DNA of 64,000 nucleotides from Panicum virgatum (GCF_016808335.1 NC_053148.1:44780930-44844929); one strand, 5' to 3'; counted from the stretch's first letter, positions 38,801 to 51,900 are shown. A program made the numbers and translations. Notes: generated from the letters alone by a model not told the origin.

Positions 38801-40131
38801 ACTAATCTGAGAGGGGGGGGGGGGGGGGGGGGGGGGGAGAGGGAGGGTCCAGGCAACCCTGATAAAGGATATATCTTAAGACAGTTAAATCCAAATGTAT
38901 GAAACACAGATAAAAAATATTACCGCGTCACTGTGAATATCCCGACCAGCAAACAAAGAACTAGTATGAACAGGCTTTTCACGTGATGCATGCACATAGA
39001 TGGAGTATCTTCCCTCGTGACCCTGTTTAGAGAAGTCAGAGTGATTCAATTTTATATAAAGCTAAAATAATAAATTATATAAGAGATAGGAATTATCACT
39101 ACAGACTAGTACTTATTAGCAATAAATATTACCGGCTTGGTAACAATAAGGTGAAAACATACTTAACCTATCTATACAGATAAAATAAATAGATTCTTCA
39201 ACACGTAATGCTAAAAGACGCATGAGAATCCTATGCTATCAGCATAAGCACACACAAAAAAAGAGAGCAACATCTATCATTCTAGACTTCTAATTGTAGC
39301 ACAACTGGGCAGTTTTACGGCTATCTAACATAGTCTAATAGGGGAATCGACATATTTAAAAATTCATTCTCACATTTGGACCAAAGGCAGTTGGCCTGCA
39401 GAGAGCAAGCATATGTCTGCTGGGGACACTGACTTTACAGTTTACACAGACAAGTTCAAGATTCAGCATAGCTGTCTAAAGCGGATACCATGGTGATTCA
39501 AGTATTCAACCCTACTGCTAATATCTACCTCCTCTCCAGAAAAAAAAACAAAAGCATTCCTATGGAACCAATATTTTAATAATACCACAGTCTTTACTCA
39601 TTATAATAATAAACATTAAAAAACAAGGAAGTAACCCACTAAATTATTTCTATGGACGCAACCTGGGTGTCTACATATCTACAATTGGAAGGCTTATGAC
39701 GCCTTCCAGTTAAAGGAAGCACAAAGATCCTAGAAAGAATTATACTCCTGAAGTGGCACAAAGACATCAAGTACATTTGGACCAACCTGTAAAAACTTCT
39801 CCCACAAACTCTCGAAGGGTAATGAACCAGGTGTCAAGAACATAAGGGCGATCTTTGGATTTTTTGACACAGGCATGGGCATCGAAAGGATATCCCTAAT
39901 GACTACAGATGAAATAATCTCCTCATCAGTCCGCTCCCGCTGGCCCATGGAAGGGAGCCAATCCTTAAAAGGTGTACATACGCTTGAAGCAAAGAGGTAG
40001 CACTTAGAGTAGCGCCGTGGTGGGAAGACATAAGTCCCAATCAACACGACACAAACCATCGACAAGAGCACAATTATCCACATGGGCTTCTTGGCTGCAG
40101 CCCGATGACGCTGAGGCATCATGACAGTCAT
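35883..40131 (-). CDS. GT14 core-2/I-branching-type glycosyltransferase (DUF266)
   Basis: Ten minus-strand exons: 40131-39787, 39022-38924, 37893-37793, 37715-37644, 37440-37350, 37164-37084, 36594-36538, 36456-36334, 36248-36210, 36011-35883; all in frame, 378 aa. A short cytosolic tail (MTVMMPQRHRAAAKKP) precedes a single membrane span (about residues 18-36), giving type II Golgi topology. The catalytic region shows KIALMFLTPG, YSIYVHASR, DNQFFVLLSDSCVPLHSFDYVY, GRYSIEMFPEI, WFAVTRRHALMILAD, CIADEHYLPT and SNWSVTHVDWS, the marks of the plant core-2/I-branching family that includes rice BC10. These enzymes are thought to add sugars to glycoproteins such as arabinogalactan proteins; acceptor and donor are not known here. 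A second ATG lies three codons in. A 5' UTR intron (about 40273-40976) is likely. Introns hold a LINE tail and a copia relic. Confidence 0.92.
37552..37603 (+). mobile_element. Very short LINE 3' tail with target duplication (in GT14 intron)
   Basis: Only 52 bp remain: CCTCTCTTAATACAAAGATACGCAGCTC..., CGTTCGAGAAAAAAAAA. TTCAAATTG lies immediately before (37543-37551) and after (37604-37612). A poly-A tail, severe 5' truncation and a direct 9-bp duplication are the hallmarks of target-primed reverse transcription. Confidence 0.7.
38060..38568 (-). mobile_element. Ty1/copia relic: LTR, primer-binding site and gag start
   Basis: On the minus strand an LTR of about 230 bp (38568-38339) runs from TGTTGGACAAG to ...ATCCCACA and contains CTATATATA. 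It is followed three bases later by TGGTATCAGAG (about 38335-38325), the initiator-Met tRNA primer-binding site of plant copia elements. A short, degenerate leader or gag-like stretch follows to about 38060, then the similarity fades. No second LTR is seen, so this is a truncated copy inside an intron of the glycosyltransferase gene. Confidence 0.65.
38610..38899. repeat. Duplicated segment with expanded 25-base G run
   Basis: 38610-38688 and 38803-38899 are direct copies (TAATCTGAGAGGG..., GAGAGGGAGGGTCCAGGCAA..., ending AATCCAAATGTA). In the second copy the G-rich part has become a run of about 25 G (38813-38837). The 114 bases between them contain CGCGTAGCAACGCACAGGCA, resembling termini of grass Helitrons, but I cannot prove that. 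Confidence 0.8.
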
Positions 40132-41129
40132 ATCCTTGCCACCCCACTGTACACTTGTGGAGCTTCTATCTCCTCACCATCCTCAGATCATCTAAAGCTC
40201 TTTTGTCACCATCGAACTCCAGTAATCCAACAGCTACTACAGGGCCTGATGAAATTTCAGGTGAAGGATCTTTTCTGCAGTTGCAATACACGACAAGCAC
40301 AGCATTAGTACATTAGCCCATCCAAATGATTCAAAAAAACAACCAAGAATGCTCCTACATGCTTTTTATTGTGGCATATTCAAGTCAGTCACCAAGATTT
40401 GCCCCTACGATTCTACAAACAAGCACTCCACCCCAGTAACCTGATGGTTGTTCTAGTACAATTTCCAATGCACTAACTAGTATGGATCAGCAGTGATCTG
40501 TTCTGAAATTGCGATGCGAGCTACTAAGATTGAATGGGCACCACTAATCCAAAGCCCTGAAAGATGCAGGCTTTCCAAGTTGGTCGAGCAATTCAGCAAT
40601 TATGTCGAGGTAGGGGAACTACAAAGTCTAAATCAGGTTATTTACACAAAAAGACAGAGGGCGAGTCCACGGCGGCGGCTGGCGAAAAGTCAAGCTCTGA
40701 CCAAACGAAACCACCGCATCCCAATCGCATTACCGGCTCGATCCAGTAAGCGCCCAGCCCCCGCCCACAACTACCAAAGCAAGCCAAATCACAAAGCCAG
40801 CACCGGAATTCGCTCGTAAATTCACGTAAAAACCGAAGCTTTACGCCCAGAACAGCAAGAAGAAATGCCAAACAGCACGGAAGCCGTCATCTTTCCAGCA
40901 GCGGAACCCAATGCCAGGAGCGGCCGAGCAGGGGCAACAGAGAGAAACGCGGCACGAATGGCACAGAGTCGATACCTGATTGGAGAGAGAGCGAAGACAC
41001 GAGCGCCGCTTGGGGGTCCACCACCGGGAGCTCGCTGCCTCCGGCCGCCGGGGATCTGGAGCCTGCGGAGATCGATCGGATTTGGAGGCGCCGGTGGAGG
41101 CGGAGCTGAAGCGACCGAGGCCACGAGGG

Positions 41130-42087
41130 AGTGGTATAAAGAAAAGGATTAGTTAAGCTAGAATTGGCACTAGCTGTTATGCTCAACGGGTTGGCTGGGG
41201 TAGAGGTGGAAGCTGGCTGGCTGCCTGGCTCTTGCCGCTTGCTTTGCTTGCGGAGATGTGATGGGTTTCCAATTGGAGGCTGGCAGGAAGAAGAGAGGAG
41301 GGGAAGCATGGGGGTTGGGAAATTTTGGATTAAGTAACCGCCTGGGCGTGTGCTTTTGCGCCTGGGACCCCGTAAACTTTCTCTTTTTTTGAGCTCCCGT
41401 GGGGGTTAGAATTATCCCTCTTCTCATGTGATCCAGGACTTCCAGATTTGGGATTTGTTTAATCCGTGCATTGAATCCCGAGACATGTCGTAGAAGTATT
41501 TCACTGTAAATTATTAGGGTTATTATTGGATGAGAAAAAATTACATGTTCCGAGAAAGGTGAATTTATCTAATTTTTCGGACATATTTGCTAATTGTCAC
41601 GGTAGAAATCCATAAGTAGAAGTTTTTTCTCTGTGCCCAAACTATTCATATATTTGTGTAATCATAGGATAAGACGGTCTCTTTGAGAGGCTTGGTATTC
41701 CACTTGTGCTTGTCTGCTTGAGGTTGTTCCTGATAAACCGAGGATAATATCCTCGTCCTGCAACAAATGAATGTTTTCACCTTTCTCCAGAAGAATGTTA
41801 TCCTCAAATTGTACTTGAAAACTTTCCCCAGGGTCCAAAAGAGGAATACCGTTGCTTGAATACTCTTCTCTGCCGGTACCTTGGGTACAAAAGCAAGTAC
41901 ACATCCATGTGAATACCAAAAACCGCAGACACCGGAGAATATTCGCACGCCGCCAAGAAAAAGAACCTTTGACCATTAGCAGAAAAAGGGGAAAATCCCT
42001 GGATCTACCTACGGAGTAGTAGTAGTAGCAACTTGAACACCACCACCACCACCCCCTCCCACCCCCACACACACACCCCAAAAAAAT
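41130..42087. other. Intergenic, no gene seen
   Basis: The left part is the probable promoter of the minus-strand glycosyltransferase gene (CT-rich). A minus-strand open stretch at 41650-42080 has no recognisable domain. A low-complexity tract of CACCAC, CCC and ACAC repeats ends the region (about 42030-42076). Confidence 0.45.
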
Positions 42088-42631
42088 GGCAAAATAACCA
42101 CTTTAATCCTTCAACTTTACTCCAAAGATTAAGTTGGTCCCTCAACTTTCAAAAAGACCAATTTGATCCCCCAACTTTTATTTTTAGGCCAAATTTGTCC
42201 CTATATTGATGTGATGCTCCATAATACCATGAGATAAAGGTGAAAAGTCATTTGTACCCTTAGCTCCATCTCATACTCAATTTCCATTATTGTATAGTTG
42301 TAGTTAATCAATAATAGGTCATAATAGATCTATTATTCTGTCGGCAGATTTGATGTCTCTCGTATTTTTTGAAATGCCCTTTTGTATTTAATTTAGTCTA
42401 GATCATATAAGAATATCATGCACATGTTTGATTAACTTGTTGCACCACTGCTAAACATGCAAATTGTGAAGGAGATGAAATAGTCAAGGGTAACGATGAT
42501 TTTTTAGCATTAGTCTCAAAGTATTATGAAGCATTATATCAGTATAGGGACAAATTTGACTTAAAAATAAAAGTTGAGGGACCAAACTGACCCTTGGAGC
42601 AAAGTTGAAAGACTAAAATGTCTATTTTGCC
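42088..42631. mobile_element. Long-TIR non-autonomous DNA transposon (MULE-like)
   Basis: Imperfect terminal inverted repeats of about 110 bp begin GGCAAAATA and end TATTTTGCC. Both arms carry CTTCAACTTT..., GGTCCCTCAACTTT and CAAATTTGTCCCTAT motifs. Flanking A-rich sequence (CAAAAAAAT / AAAAAAAAA) could be a degraded 9-bp target duplication of the Mutator type, but it is too simple to be certain. The 300-bp AT-rich middle is non-coding. Confidence 0.65.
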
Positions 42632-42639
42632 AAAAAAAA

Positions 42640-43600
42640 AAATTATCGTTCTCACGGCTCGCCCATGTTGGATGGATCTGCGGAGCATCCGGGCCCTAAC
42701 AGAAAACGAAAGCGGTCGCCGGCTGTTCCATCCACCTGCTGCGGGCGCGCATCCGGGCAAGGGGAGGTATGTGTGCTAAGACAAAATTAGGTGGGCTGGC
42801 CATGGCCATGGCCATGCCTGTGGGCTGCTTCGGTTCCGTCACCGCCCCCAACAACTTCCAAGACGATGCTGGATGATGCAATGCATCAGCGTGCTTCCAA
42901 AAGTCGCAGCTGATGATGCGGCAGATATCCTCTTGTCTGCTCTATGATTTCTGCACGATCTACCCCTATCCCAGGACTTCCACTCTATTCGAATGGTTTG
43001 TTAACTAACTAGTCAATATTGTTTTTCTTTCACACCAAATCAACACCACCAGCCTAATTTACTAAAATCCAGTTCTTGTGGACGATATATTAGCCTATTT
43101 CCCAAAAAAAATTACAAAATAAAGAAGATTCGATGAAGGTAATCTTTTTAACATAGTTTACAGCCAAGCAGTCTCTTCTGAAGAGAGAGAAAAACGAATC
43201 CGCATTTTGATCGTCAGAAAAATGAATTTCTTTTTTTACTGGATATCCAAAGTGAACTGAGGGAAAACTTGAGAAATTGATACATATATATAGGTCAAAA
43301 CTCTTGTATACCGAAGGGGATAAAAGTTCACAAACAAAATATATACACTGATGTTCAAGCAGAGAGGCATCGTGGTTATTCAACTATGAACATGTGCACA
43401 AGCATCTCTTACAATAAATAATGGTTCATCAAAACAGTGTGTCCATCGAGCACCGGAGGGCATAGGAAATCAACAAAAAATAACAGCGTTTGTAGGGGGG
43501 AAATCTTATACGTAATTTACATCTACAACCTCAGGCTTGCTAACGAAATTGCTCCCAGAACATTCCAGGGAATTTGGTGGTATTATTGTTTATGCGGGAT
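42640..43600. other. Intergenic, no gene seen
   Basis: No open frame here looks coding. The right end should contain the 3' UTR of the V-ATPase A gene on the minus strand. Confidence 0.45.
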
Positions 43601-45264
43601 GTACAATATTCATCGTGCTTCATCTTCTAGGTTGCGGAATCCAGCGGTAAGATCATCATACAGTTTCTTGAATTTTGCGACTAGGGCATCTTCACCTTCT
43701 GCAGGATCCTCGAATTTCTGGGAACTGTCATACAATGGGATAGTGTTTAGCAGTAAAAATTAACCATCAATAACAAACAGTTCAAAAAAAAGAAAGTTAA
43801 CCATCCATATATCACAGAGGGGGAATACAAGGGTCACTAAAGTAACATTTTGACTATGCAATTGAAAACTTACACTAGGCGGTAGAAAAGGTCACCAAGA
43901 CGATGCTTTATAACGCTGTAGGTTATCTTTTGTCCATCAGTGTTGGCAGCTCGTTCCACAGCCTGAAAAGATCATAAATTATGGGGAATTCAATTTTGTT
44001 CTCTTTCGGGCACGAAGAATTTGGATAAAATACCTTCGCATATCAATGCTAGTACACAAAAAGTTCAAGTATATGCAAGTTATTGTATTATGTAAACATC
44101 AAGTTATAAACCATTTCTGTCACGAGCCCATGTCTGTTATTAAGCAATATGATCACTCAAGGCCAAAAGGGCAGCATTTCCAGTTTCATTGAGAAAATTC
44201 ACATCCGTTAAAGATGATCAAACTTTAACCTGGAGTAATATAAGACTGAAGCTTGAAGGGCTAAAAGGTAATAGTAAGTAAATTTACCTGGTTCGCTAAT
44301 GTGTTGAAGTGAATAATGTTGTGCATCATCCAAACAGATTTGTAGAATGGGCAATACTTGTCATATCTGTTTCGATAATCGGAACCATGGTCAGAATGCA
44401 TTCACAGACGGGAAACCCAATCGGATCAATTCAACTAGAGTAGCACTCACGGTGTAAATGCATTCTGCGCCAAGTAATCTTCCCTAAGGAGCTTTGCTGT
44501 CTCCAGAGTAATCTTGTCAGTTTCTGCCAGCGCATCTTTGCCAACAAGCTGTTTGGTGAAGACATTAGTCCAACTGAAGTCAGCAGTTACAATATATGAA
44601 AGACATAAGTGACAATTCAACCTTAATATGGAACCTTTCAGAACTTCCAGTAAACTAGTATGCAAATCGAATTGACTTGAGCACATTCAGAGTCTATTAC
44701 AACAAGAAAAAACAAGGAAAATCTCTGGAAAAGGAACAAGGTAGACAAAAGCACTTGCTTGAGTGTTTCAGCTAAAACATCTATGACAATTCTACTATTC
44801 TAGAAATAGACCTCACAAATTCAAAGAGTCACTGAACTGGAAAGCACCAGTGTGATGGGAAATACTATGCAAAGATCAGGAGCTTGAAAATAGAATCACA
44901 AAGATACTAAATCAAAATAATATCCAATTCAATTCTGCCCTGACATATGCCTCCACTCATATTTCACCCTCATATTGGGATTATCTTTTCCAATTTATAC
45001 ATCATTCCACAAGAAAATATATGACAATAAAATCTCAGAATGGGATATTTGTCAACTGATGCATACAGAGGAAAAGGATACCTGGACAATTTCATTTAGA
45101 TCATCCTCTCTCTGTAACACTTCACGTGCTTTTGTCCTCATATCAATGAAGTCTGGATCAAACTTTTCGTAGAAGGATTCCAGAGCCTTCAGAGGAGAAG
45201 AAAGTATGTAAGTATAACACAAATATCACAGGAGCCTATACCTTTCATCAGTCACTGCTGCCTA

Positions 45265-45570
45265 CTCCATCTGTTCCAAAAAGAATACAATTCTAATTTT
45301 GTCCAAGTCACACTTCACAAGTTTGACAAAGTTTATATAGAATAGTATCAATATTTGTAACACCGAATAGCAATATTATGAAAATATATTTCATGATGAA
45401 TCTAATGATAGTAGTTTAGTGTAAAAAATGTTAATACTCTTCTCTATAAACTTGGTCAAAATAAAAATGGCTTGACTTAGTGGGGGCTTCCCCCGCTGTA
45501 AAGTTTTCAAAAGAAAAATAGCTTGACTTAAGACAAAGCTGGAATTGCATTCTTTTTGGGATGGAAGGAC
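45265..45570. mobile_element. Stowaway-type MITE (V-ATPase A intron)
   Basis: Ends CTCCATCTGTTCCAAAAAGAAT and ATTCTTTTTGGGATGGAAGGAC form inverted repeats flanked by TA (45263-45264 and 45571-45572). About 306 bp, AT-rich, non-coding. It lies between exons 15 and 14. Confidence 0.75.
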
Positions 45571-46270
45571 TATTTCCATATATATGTGCCTATGTGGTTT
45601 TAATACAATGACAATGAGTGAACCTAATTAATCATTGTTTGCCTTCAGATAACTCATTAAGACTATCATTACAAATCATAAGGAACTCATGTTCTATAGA
45701 GAGTCAGTATAGGGCAGAGACAAAGTTCTCAGTTTGTTTCTTCTAATCATTTTCATGCTTTATTGTAGATAGTTCAAAGGACTGTAATTGGATTGATATC
45801 CAAGGCGTGTGAGGGAATAACCTTGGTGTATTTTGAATACGAAATGAGCCAATTCACAGATGGGAAATGCTTTCTTTGAGCCAGTTTCTTATCCAATCCC
45901 CAGAAGACCTGCAATCAAGAGCAATCAACAATAATATCAAGGGAATGAAGAGGTTGCAGGTATGTTGTAGTAGTGGAGCAGTTTTCTTACCTGCACAATA
46001 CTAAGGGTTGCAGAGGTTAACAGGATCTGAGAAATCACCACCAGGAGGAGAGACAGCACCAACAATTGTGACACTGCCAGTCCGATCTGGACTGCCAAGA
46101 CATTTGACCTTCCCAGCACGTTCATAAAAGGACGCCAAACGCGCAGCCAAATATGCAGGATAACCACTATCCCGCAGGCATTTCGGCCTGGAGCATATTG
46201 TTTGCACCATTAGAAAAGGAAAATCACAATAGTATGCAGTAAAGATTAAGTAAAGCACCATCAACCATAA

Positions 46271-46385
46271 TGTTGGAGTATATTGAGCCCATGTGTATAG
46301 AGGCCCATCTAGAGGCCCATGTATAGGATCTATATATACCCACCCATCTAGGGTTGGAGGAATACACTAATTATTCCCGTCATTA
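46271..46385 (+). repeat. 5' LTR of copia element
   Basis: 115 bp, with a TATA-like CTATATATACCC (about 46330) and GGTTGGAGGAATACAC near the expected transcript start. It is followed at 46386 by the primer-binding site TGGTATCAATAG, complementary in its first eight bases to initiator-Met tRNA. Confidence 0.93.
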
Positions 46386-46439
46386 TGGTATCAATAGCTT
46401 AGGTTTTCACCTTCCTCTGTTTTCCAGCCGCCAGGGCGC

Positions 46440-49400
46440 TGCTCCCCTGTTGCGCCGCCGCCGCCGCCGCCGGCCTGCAGGCCGGCCGCCGGCCTGCAGG
46501 CCGGCCGCCGGCCTCTGGCTCCTCCTCCTCCTCTCCTCTCCGACTTCCCCTCCCTCTCTTCCCTTCCTTCCCCCCTCTCTGCGCCGGCGCAATGGCCAGC
46601 CCGGCCCGCCGCCTCCCTGGCCCTGCTCGATCCCGAGCAGGGCAGGGCCGCCGCCGCCGGCAGGGGCCGCCGGATCCGCCGCCCCCGAGGCCGCCACCGC
46701 CGGATCCGCCGCCCTAGCCCCGGCCGCCGCCCTCCCCTCCGCCGGATCCGCCGCCCCAGCCCCGGCCGCCGCCATCCCCTCCGCCGGATCTGCCGCCCCA
46801 GCCCCGGCCGCCGCCTGGAGCCGCGCCGTAGCCGCCTGGGGCCGCCCTACCGCCGCGCTGGCCGCCCAGGCTGGCCCTGGCGCGGGCGCAGGCGCGGGAG
46901 GGGCCCAGGCCGGGGCTGCAGCTGCTGCCCAGGTCGGGCCCGGCCCTGGTGCAGGCGCGGGTCGACCTGCAGCCGCCGCCGCCGCCCAGATCGGAGATGC
47001 CGCAGCAGCAGCCGCCGCCCAAGCCGTCCCTGATGCAGGCGCAGGCGCGGGTGGGCCCGCTGACGTCGCCGCCGCAGCTCACGACGTCTCGGGTGCGGGC
47101 GCGGGTGATGCCGCCGCCCACCGCGCCGCGATCGCTGCCGGCAAGCAACCCGCAGCAGCCGCGGCCGCCGCCGGTCCCTCGTGGCCCGAGCTCGGGATGC
47201 CTCCCATGGATGCGCCGCTCTCCGCCGCCGCCTTCCGTGGTCAGCAGGCCGACGCCGCTCTCGCTGCGGCACTCCTCGCCGCCAAGTCGGAAGCTTCAGC
47301 GGCCCAGGAGCGGGTCCGCGTGGCTGCCCTCGCCTGGGAGCGCGAGCGCGCCACGGCCGACGCCCTCGCCCTCCGGGTCGCCGAGGCGGAGCGCTTCCTC
47401 CGCGTCTCCTCCGGCCAGCCCGTCGACCCCGAGCACGGCACCTCCTCCCACCAGGCCCCGCACGCTGGATCTGGAGCTCGGTACGGCCCGACTGACCCCA
47501 TGGTCGCCCAGCTCCACCTCCAGGCGGCCGGCGTCCAGAACATCAGGGCTCTGGTCTCCGTACTCCTCGACCCTGTGTCCTCCTCCTACGGCCGCTGGCG
47601 GGACCAGGTCCTCCTCACCCTCCGCCGCTACGCCCTCGACGACCACGTCCTCGTCGACTTGCCGATCGAGGCGCGTGACGTGACGTGGCTGCGCCTCGAC
47701 AGCGTCGCCCTGTCCTGGATCTTCGGGACCATATCCCTGGATCTTCAGGACCTCGTCAGGACACACGGCGGCACCGCACGGCAGGCCTGGGTGGCGCTCG
47801 AGGGGCAGTTCCTCGGCAACGCCGAATACCGCGCTCTCCAGCTCGACGCCACCTTCCGCACCTTCGTGCAGGGGGACCTCTCCGTCGGTGAGTACTGCTG
47901 GCGGATGAAGAGCATGGCCGATGCTCTTCACGACCTCGGGGATCCAGTGTCCGATCGGGTCTTGGTGCTCAATGTCCTACGGGGACTGAGCAGCACCTAC
48001 GACCACCTGAAGGGCTGGATCGCCCGCCAGAGGCCCTTCCCCACCTTCCTGCAGGTTCGGGACGACCTCGCCCTCGAGGAGATCACCAGGGGTCTCGCGC
48101 CCGGATCGTCCTCGCCCACCCCCGCCGCGCTCGTTGCTACTCCACCGGCCTCCTCCGCTGCTCCTGCTACCTCCCTCCTTGGTGCTGCTCCCGCCGGGCA
48201 GACCGGAGGAGGGGGGGGCCGTGGACGTCGCCGGCGACGGGGTGGTGGTGGTGGTGGTGGCACTGGTGGCCCTACTTCTGGGGGCACCGGTACCGGTGGG
48301 GGCCGTCGGGGCGCGCCACCACCGGCTCCGGCTCCCGCTCCTGCCACTGCCGCTGGAGGTACGCCCTGGCCATCCTTCAGCAACCCATGATCAGGGCGCA
48401 TCTCGATGTGGCCGTTCCAGGGTCCGGGAGGGGGGCACCGTCCTCAGCTCCAGCCGGCGGCCATGTTCACTGGCGCTGCTCCACTCTTCGCGCCGTCCTG
48501 GACCCCGCCCGCTCAGCCCAGCCAGCAGCCGACCTGGCCTGGGGGGTGGGACCAGGCCGCTCTGGCGCAGTCCTTCAGCACCATGGGACTGACGCCGCCG
48601 ACCAGCACCGAGTGGATCGCCGACTCGGGCGCCTCGTTCCACACCACCCCCGATGCTGGTATCCTCTCTTCTGTCCGACCCCCACACCCCTTTTGTCCTT
48701 CTTCTATCATGGTTGGTGATGGGTCTTGCCTTCCTGTCACCGCCGTGGGTTCTGCTCCTCGTCTTCCCACTGTTCTTGTTGCTCCTCAAATGGTTCACAA
48801 CCTTCTTTCTATTCGCCAGTTTACTGCTGACAACTCCTGCTCTATCGAATTTGTCTCCTCTGGTCTTACTGTGAAGGATTCGGCTTCCTGGCGTCCGCTC
48901 CTCCGATGTGACAGCCCGGGGCCCCTTTACACTCTTCGGCTTCCTGCTTCCGCTGCCTCGCCTTCGGCTTCTTCGTCTTCTGCTTTTGCCGTGACGCCTT
49001 CTTCCACCACCTGGCACCGCCGGCTTGGTCACCCCGGCCGCGACGTTTTGGCTTAGCTCCGCCGTAGTACCGATGTTCCATGTATTAGGGCTCCTGAGCA
49101 CCTCTGTCATGCGTGCCAGTTAGGTCGTCATGTTAGACTTCCGTTTTCTTTTTCTTCTTCGCATGCTGCGCATGCCTTTGATCTCATTCACTGTGACCTG
49201 TGGACATCTCCTGTACTTAGCATGTCTGGCTATAGATATTATCTGGTCATTGTTGATGATTTTTCTCATTACTCTTGGACTTTCCCTTTGCGCGCCAAGT
49301 CTGAGACCTTCCCCACCCTCCTCCACTTCTTTGCCTGGGTGTCCACTCAGTTCGGCCTCACCGTTAAGGCCGTCCAGTGTGACAACGGGCGGGAGTTCGA

Positions 49401-51900
49401 TAACTCCACCTCCCGGTCTTTCTTCCTGTCTCGGGGTGTTCAGCTGCGTATGTCTTGTCCGTACACCTCTCCTCAGAACGGCAAGGCTGAGCGGATGATT
49501 CGCACGACGAACGACGTCGTGCGCACCCTTCTGATCCAGGCTTCTCTCCCCCCGGCGCTTCTGGGCTGAGAGCCTCCACACCGCCACCTACCTGCTAAAC
49601 CGCCTTCCGTCCACTGCTTCTCCTGCTCCCACTCCACACCACGCTCTTTTCGGTACCCCTCCTCGCTACGACCTCCTTCGGGTCTTCGGGTGTGCGTGTT
49701 ACCCTAACACCTCCGCCACCGCTTCTCACAAGCTGGCGCCTCGCTCGACTCGTTGTGTGTTCCTCGGGTACTCCCCTGACCACAAGGGGTACCAATGCTT
49801 TGACCTCACCTCTCGCCGCGTTCTGATCTCCCGACACGTCGTCTTCGACGAGTCGGATTTCCCCTACTCCACCTCCTCCACACCTTCTTCTGATCCCGAG
49901 CTGGCGTCTCTGTTTCCGACTGACCCGGTGGTTCAGCCACCGTTACCTGTCTGTCCTTTTCCTGCAGGTTTTCCCGGCGCACCGGCACCACTTCCGGTGA
50001 TCCCTGCTGCGCCGAGCGCGGCCCCGGTGCCCGCGGTCGAGCCACGCGCGGCCCCCGGACCTCCGGTCGTGCCGCGCACGGACCCGGTGTCTTCTGCTGC
50101 GCCACGTGCGGCCCCGGTGCCTTCCCCTGCACCTGAGCGGTACGCTCAGCCGGTGCAGGTGTACCGGCGTCGTCCGGCGCCGATACGTGCGCCGCCTCCT
50201 GCTCCGGAGGCTCCTGCGACGCCGACACCGGAGCCGTCGCCGCCGCCGCCGCCTCCGGCTCCCTCTCGAGCAGAGCCGGAGGTGTACCACCCGCCGGTCA
50301 TCCATCGGGATCCTCGAACATATCCATCCCATGGTGACTCGGCGGATGGCGTCCCAGGCCGCGACTCTCTCCGCCACCGAGGGAGAGCCGCGGGTCTCTC
50401 CGGTACCCTCCTCTGTCCGCGACGCCTTGGCGGATCCTCACTGGCGTCGCGCGATGGAAGAGGAGTACGCGGCTCTTCTTGCCAACCAGACTGTGGGACC
50501 TCGTGCCGCGTCCGTCTGGTTGCAATGTGGTGACTAGCAAGTGGATCTGGACGCATAAGCGTCGGGCTGACGGCACACTGGAGCGCTACAAGGCTCGCTG
50601 GGTTCTCCGGGGGTTCACTCAGCGGCCTGGTGTGAACTATGATGAGACTTTCAGCCCGGTCGTGAAGCCCGCTACGGTGCGCACGGTCCTCTCACTTGCG
50701 CTCTCGCGCACTTGGCCTGTGCACCAGCTGGACGTGAAGAATGCATTTCTTCACGGCACCTTGTTAGAGACCGTTTACTGCTCTCAGCCTGCGGGATTTG
50801 TGGACTCGAGTCGTCCGGATATGGTCTGCCGGCTCAACAAGTCTCTCTATGGACTGAAGCAGGCTCCACGGGCTTGGTACTCTCGGTTCGCCACGTTCTT
50901 GCTGACACTGGGGTTCACCGAGGCCAAGTCTGACACGTCTCTCTTCATCTACCGCCGTGGGGATGAGACGGCATATCTGCTGCTATATGTCGATGACATT
51001 GTGCTCACAGCTTCCAGTCAGCAGTTGCTTCAGAGTGTCATCTCCTCTTTGCAGCAGGAGTTCTCTATGAAGGATCTTGGTCAGCTCCACCACTTCTTGG
51101 GCGTCACTGTTAAGCCTCGCCCGTCTGGTCTCCTCCTGCACCAGCGGCAGTACGCCCTCGATATTCTGGAGCGGGCTGGGATGACTGATTGCAAGCCCTG
51201 CTCCACTCCATTCGACACTCAGGCGAAGCTATCTGCTGATCTAGGTGATCCGGTGGCTGACCCTACAGCCTACCGGAGTCTGGCTGGCGCTTTGCAGTAC
51301 CTCACCTTCACCAGGCCGGACCTCACCTACGCTGTTCAGCAGGTCTGTCTCCACATGCATGATCCCCGGGAGTCACACCTTGCTGCGCTGAAGCGTCTCC
51401 TCCGGTACGTCTGTGGCACTGTGGACCTCGGCCTGGTACTTCACCGCTCGTCCTCTGCTGAGCTGGTAGTCTACACCGACGCTGACTGGGCTGGCTGCCC
51501 GGACACTCGTCGCTCCACCTCCGGCTACGCCGTCTTCCTGGGCGGCAACCTGGTCTCCTGGTCGTCCAAGCGGCAGCCGGTTGTCTCCCGCTCCAGTGCC
51601 GAGGACGGAGTACCGGGCTGTCGCTAACGGCGTGGCGGAGGCGTCCTGGCTGCGACAGCTCTTGGCGGAGCTCCACAGCCCGCTCGCCAAGAGCACGCTC
51701 GTCTACTGCGACAACGTCAGCGCCGTGTATCTCTCCACCAACCCCGTCCAGCATCAGCGGACGAAGCACGTGGAGATCGACCTACACTTCGTGCGCGACA
51801 GAGTTGCCATCGGCGATGTTCAGGGTACTCCATGTCCCGACTACCTCCCAGTTTGCTGACATCTTCACGAAGGTGCTGCCCTCGTCGACCTTCTCGGAGT
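46440..51900 (+). pseudogene. Copia gag-pol polyprotein, disrupted
   Basis: The N-terminal third is an Ala/Pro/Gly-rich, low-complexity region (about 46440-47190) with no in-frame ATG at its head. The gag capsid-like region follows (LHLQAAGVQNIRALVSVLLD to FLQVRDDLALEEI, about 47510-48090), then a Gly/Arg-rich stretch instead of a visible CCHC knuckle. Protease shows WIADSGAS (about 48612). Integrase shows a partial HHCC zinc site (CHACQLGRH), the catalytic residues in VDDFSHY and CDNGREF, and a Glu in NGKAERM. Reverse transcriptase shows DVKNAFLHG and YVDDIVL; RNase H shows DADWAG. Disruptions: TGA at 48388 (Trp expected), TAG at 49054 (Gln expected), and frame changes near 49565, 50320, 50492 and 51605. 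The copy cannot make its own polyprotein. Confidence 0.9.

Noticed and set aside
46407..48401. Minus-strand frames antisense to copia gag
   Set aside because: GC-rich shadows of the Ala/Gly-rich gag region; no motifs.
48391..49110. 239-codon minus-strand frame in the copia element
   Set aside because: Shadow of the protease/integrase region; Arg-rich and without domains.
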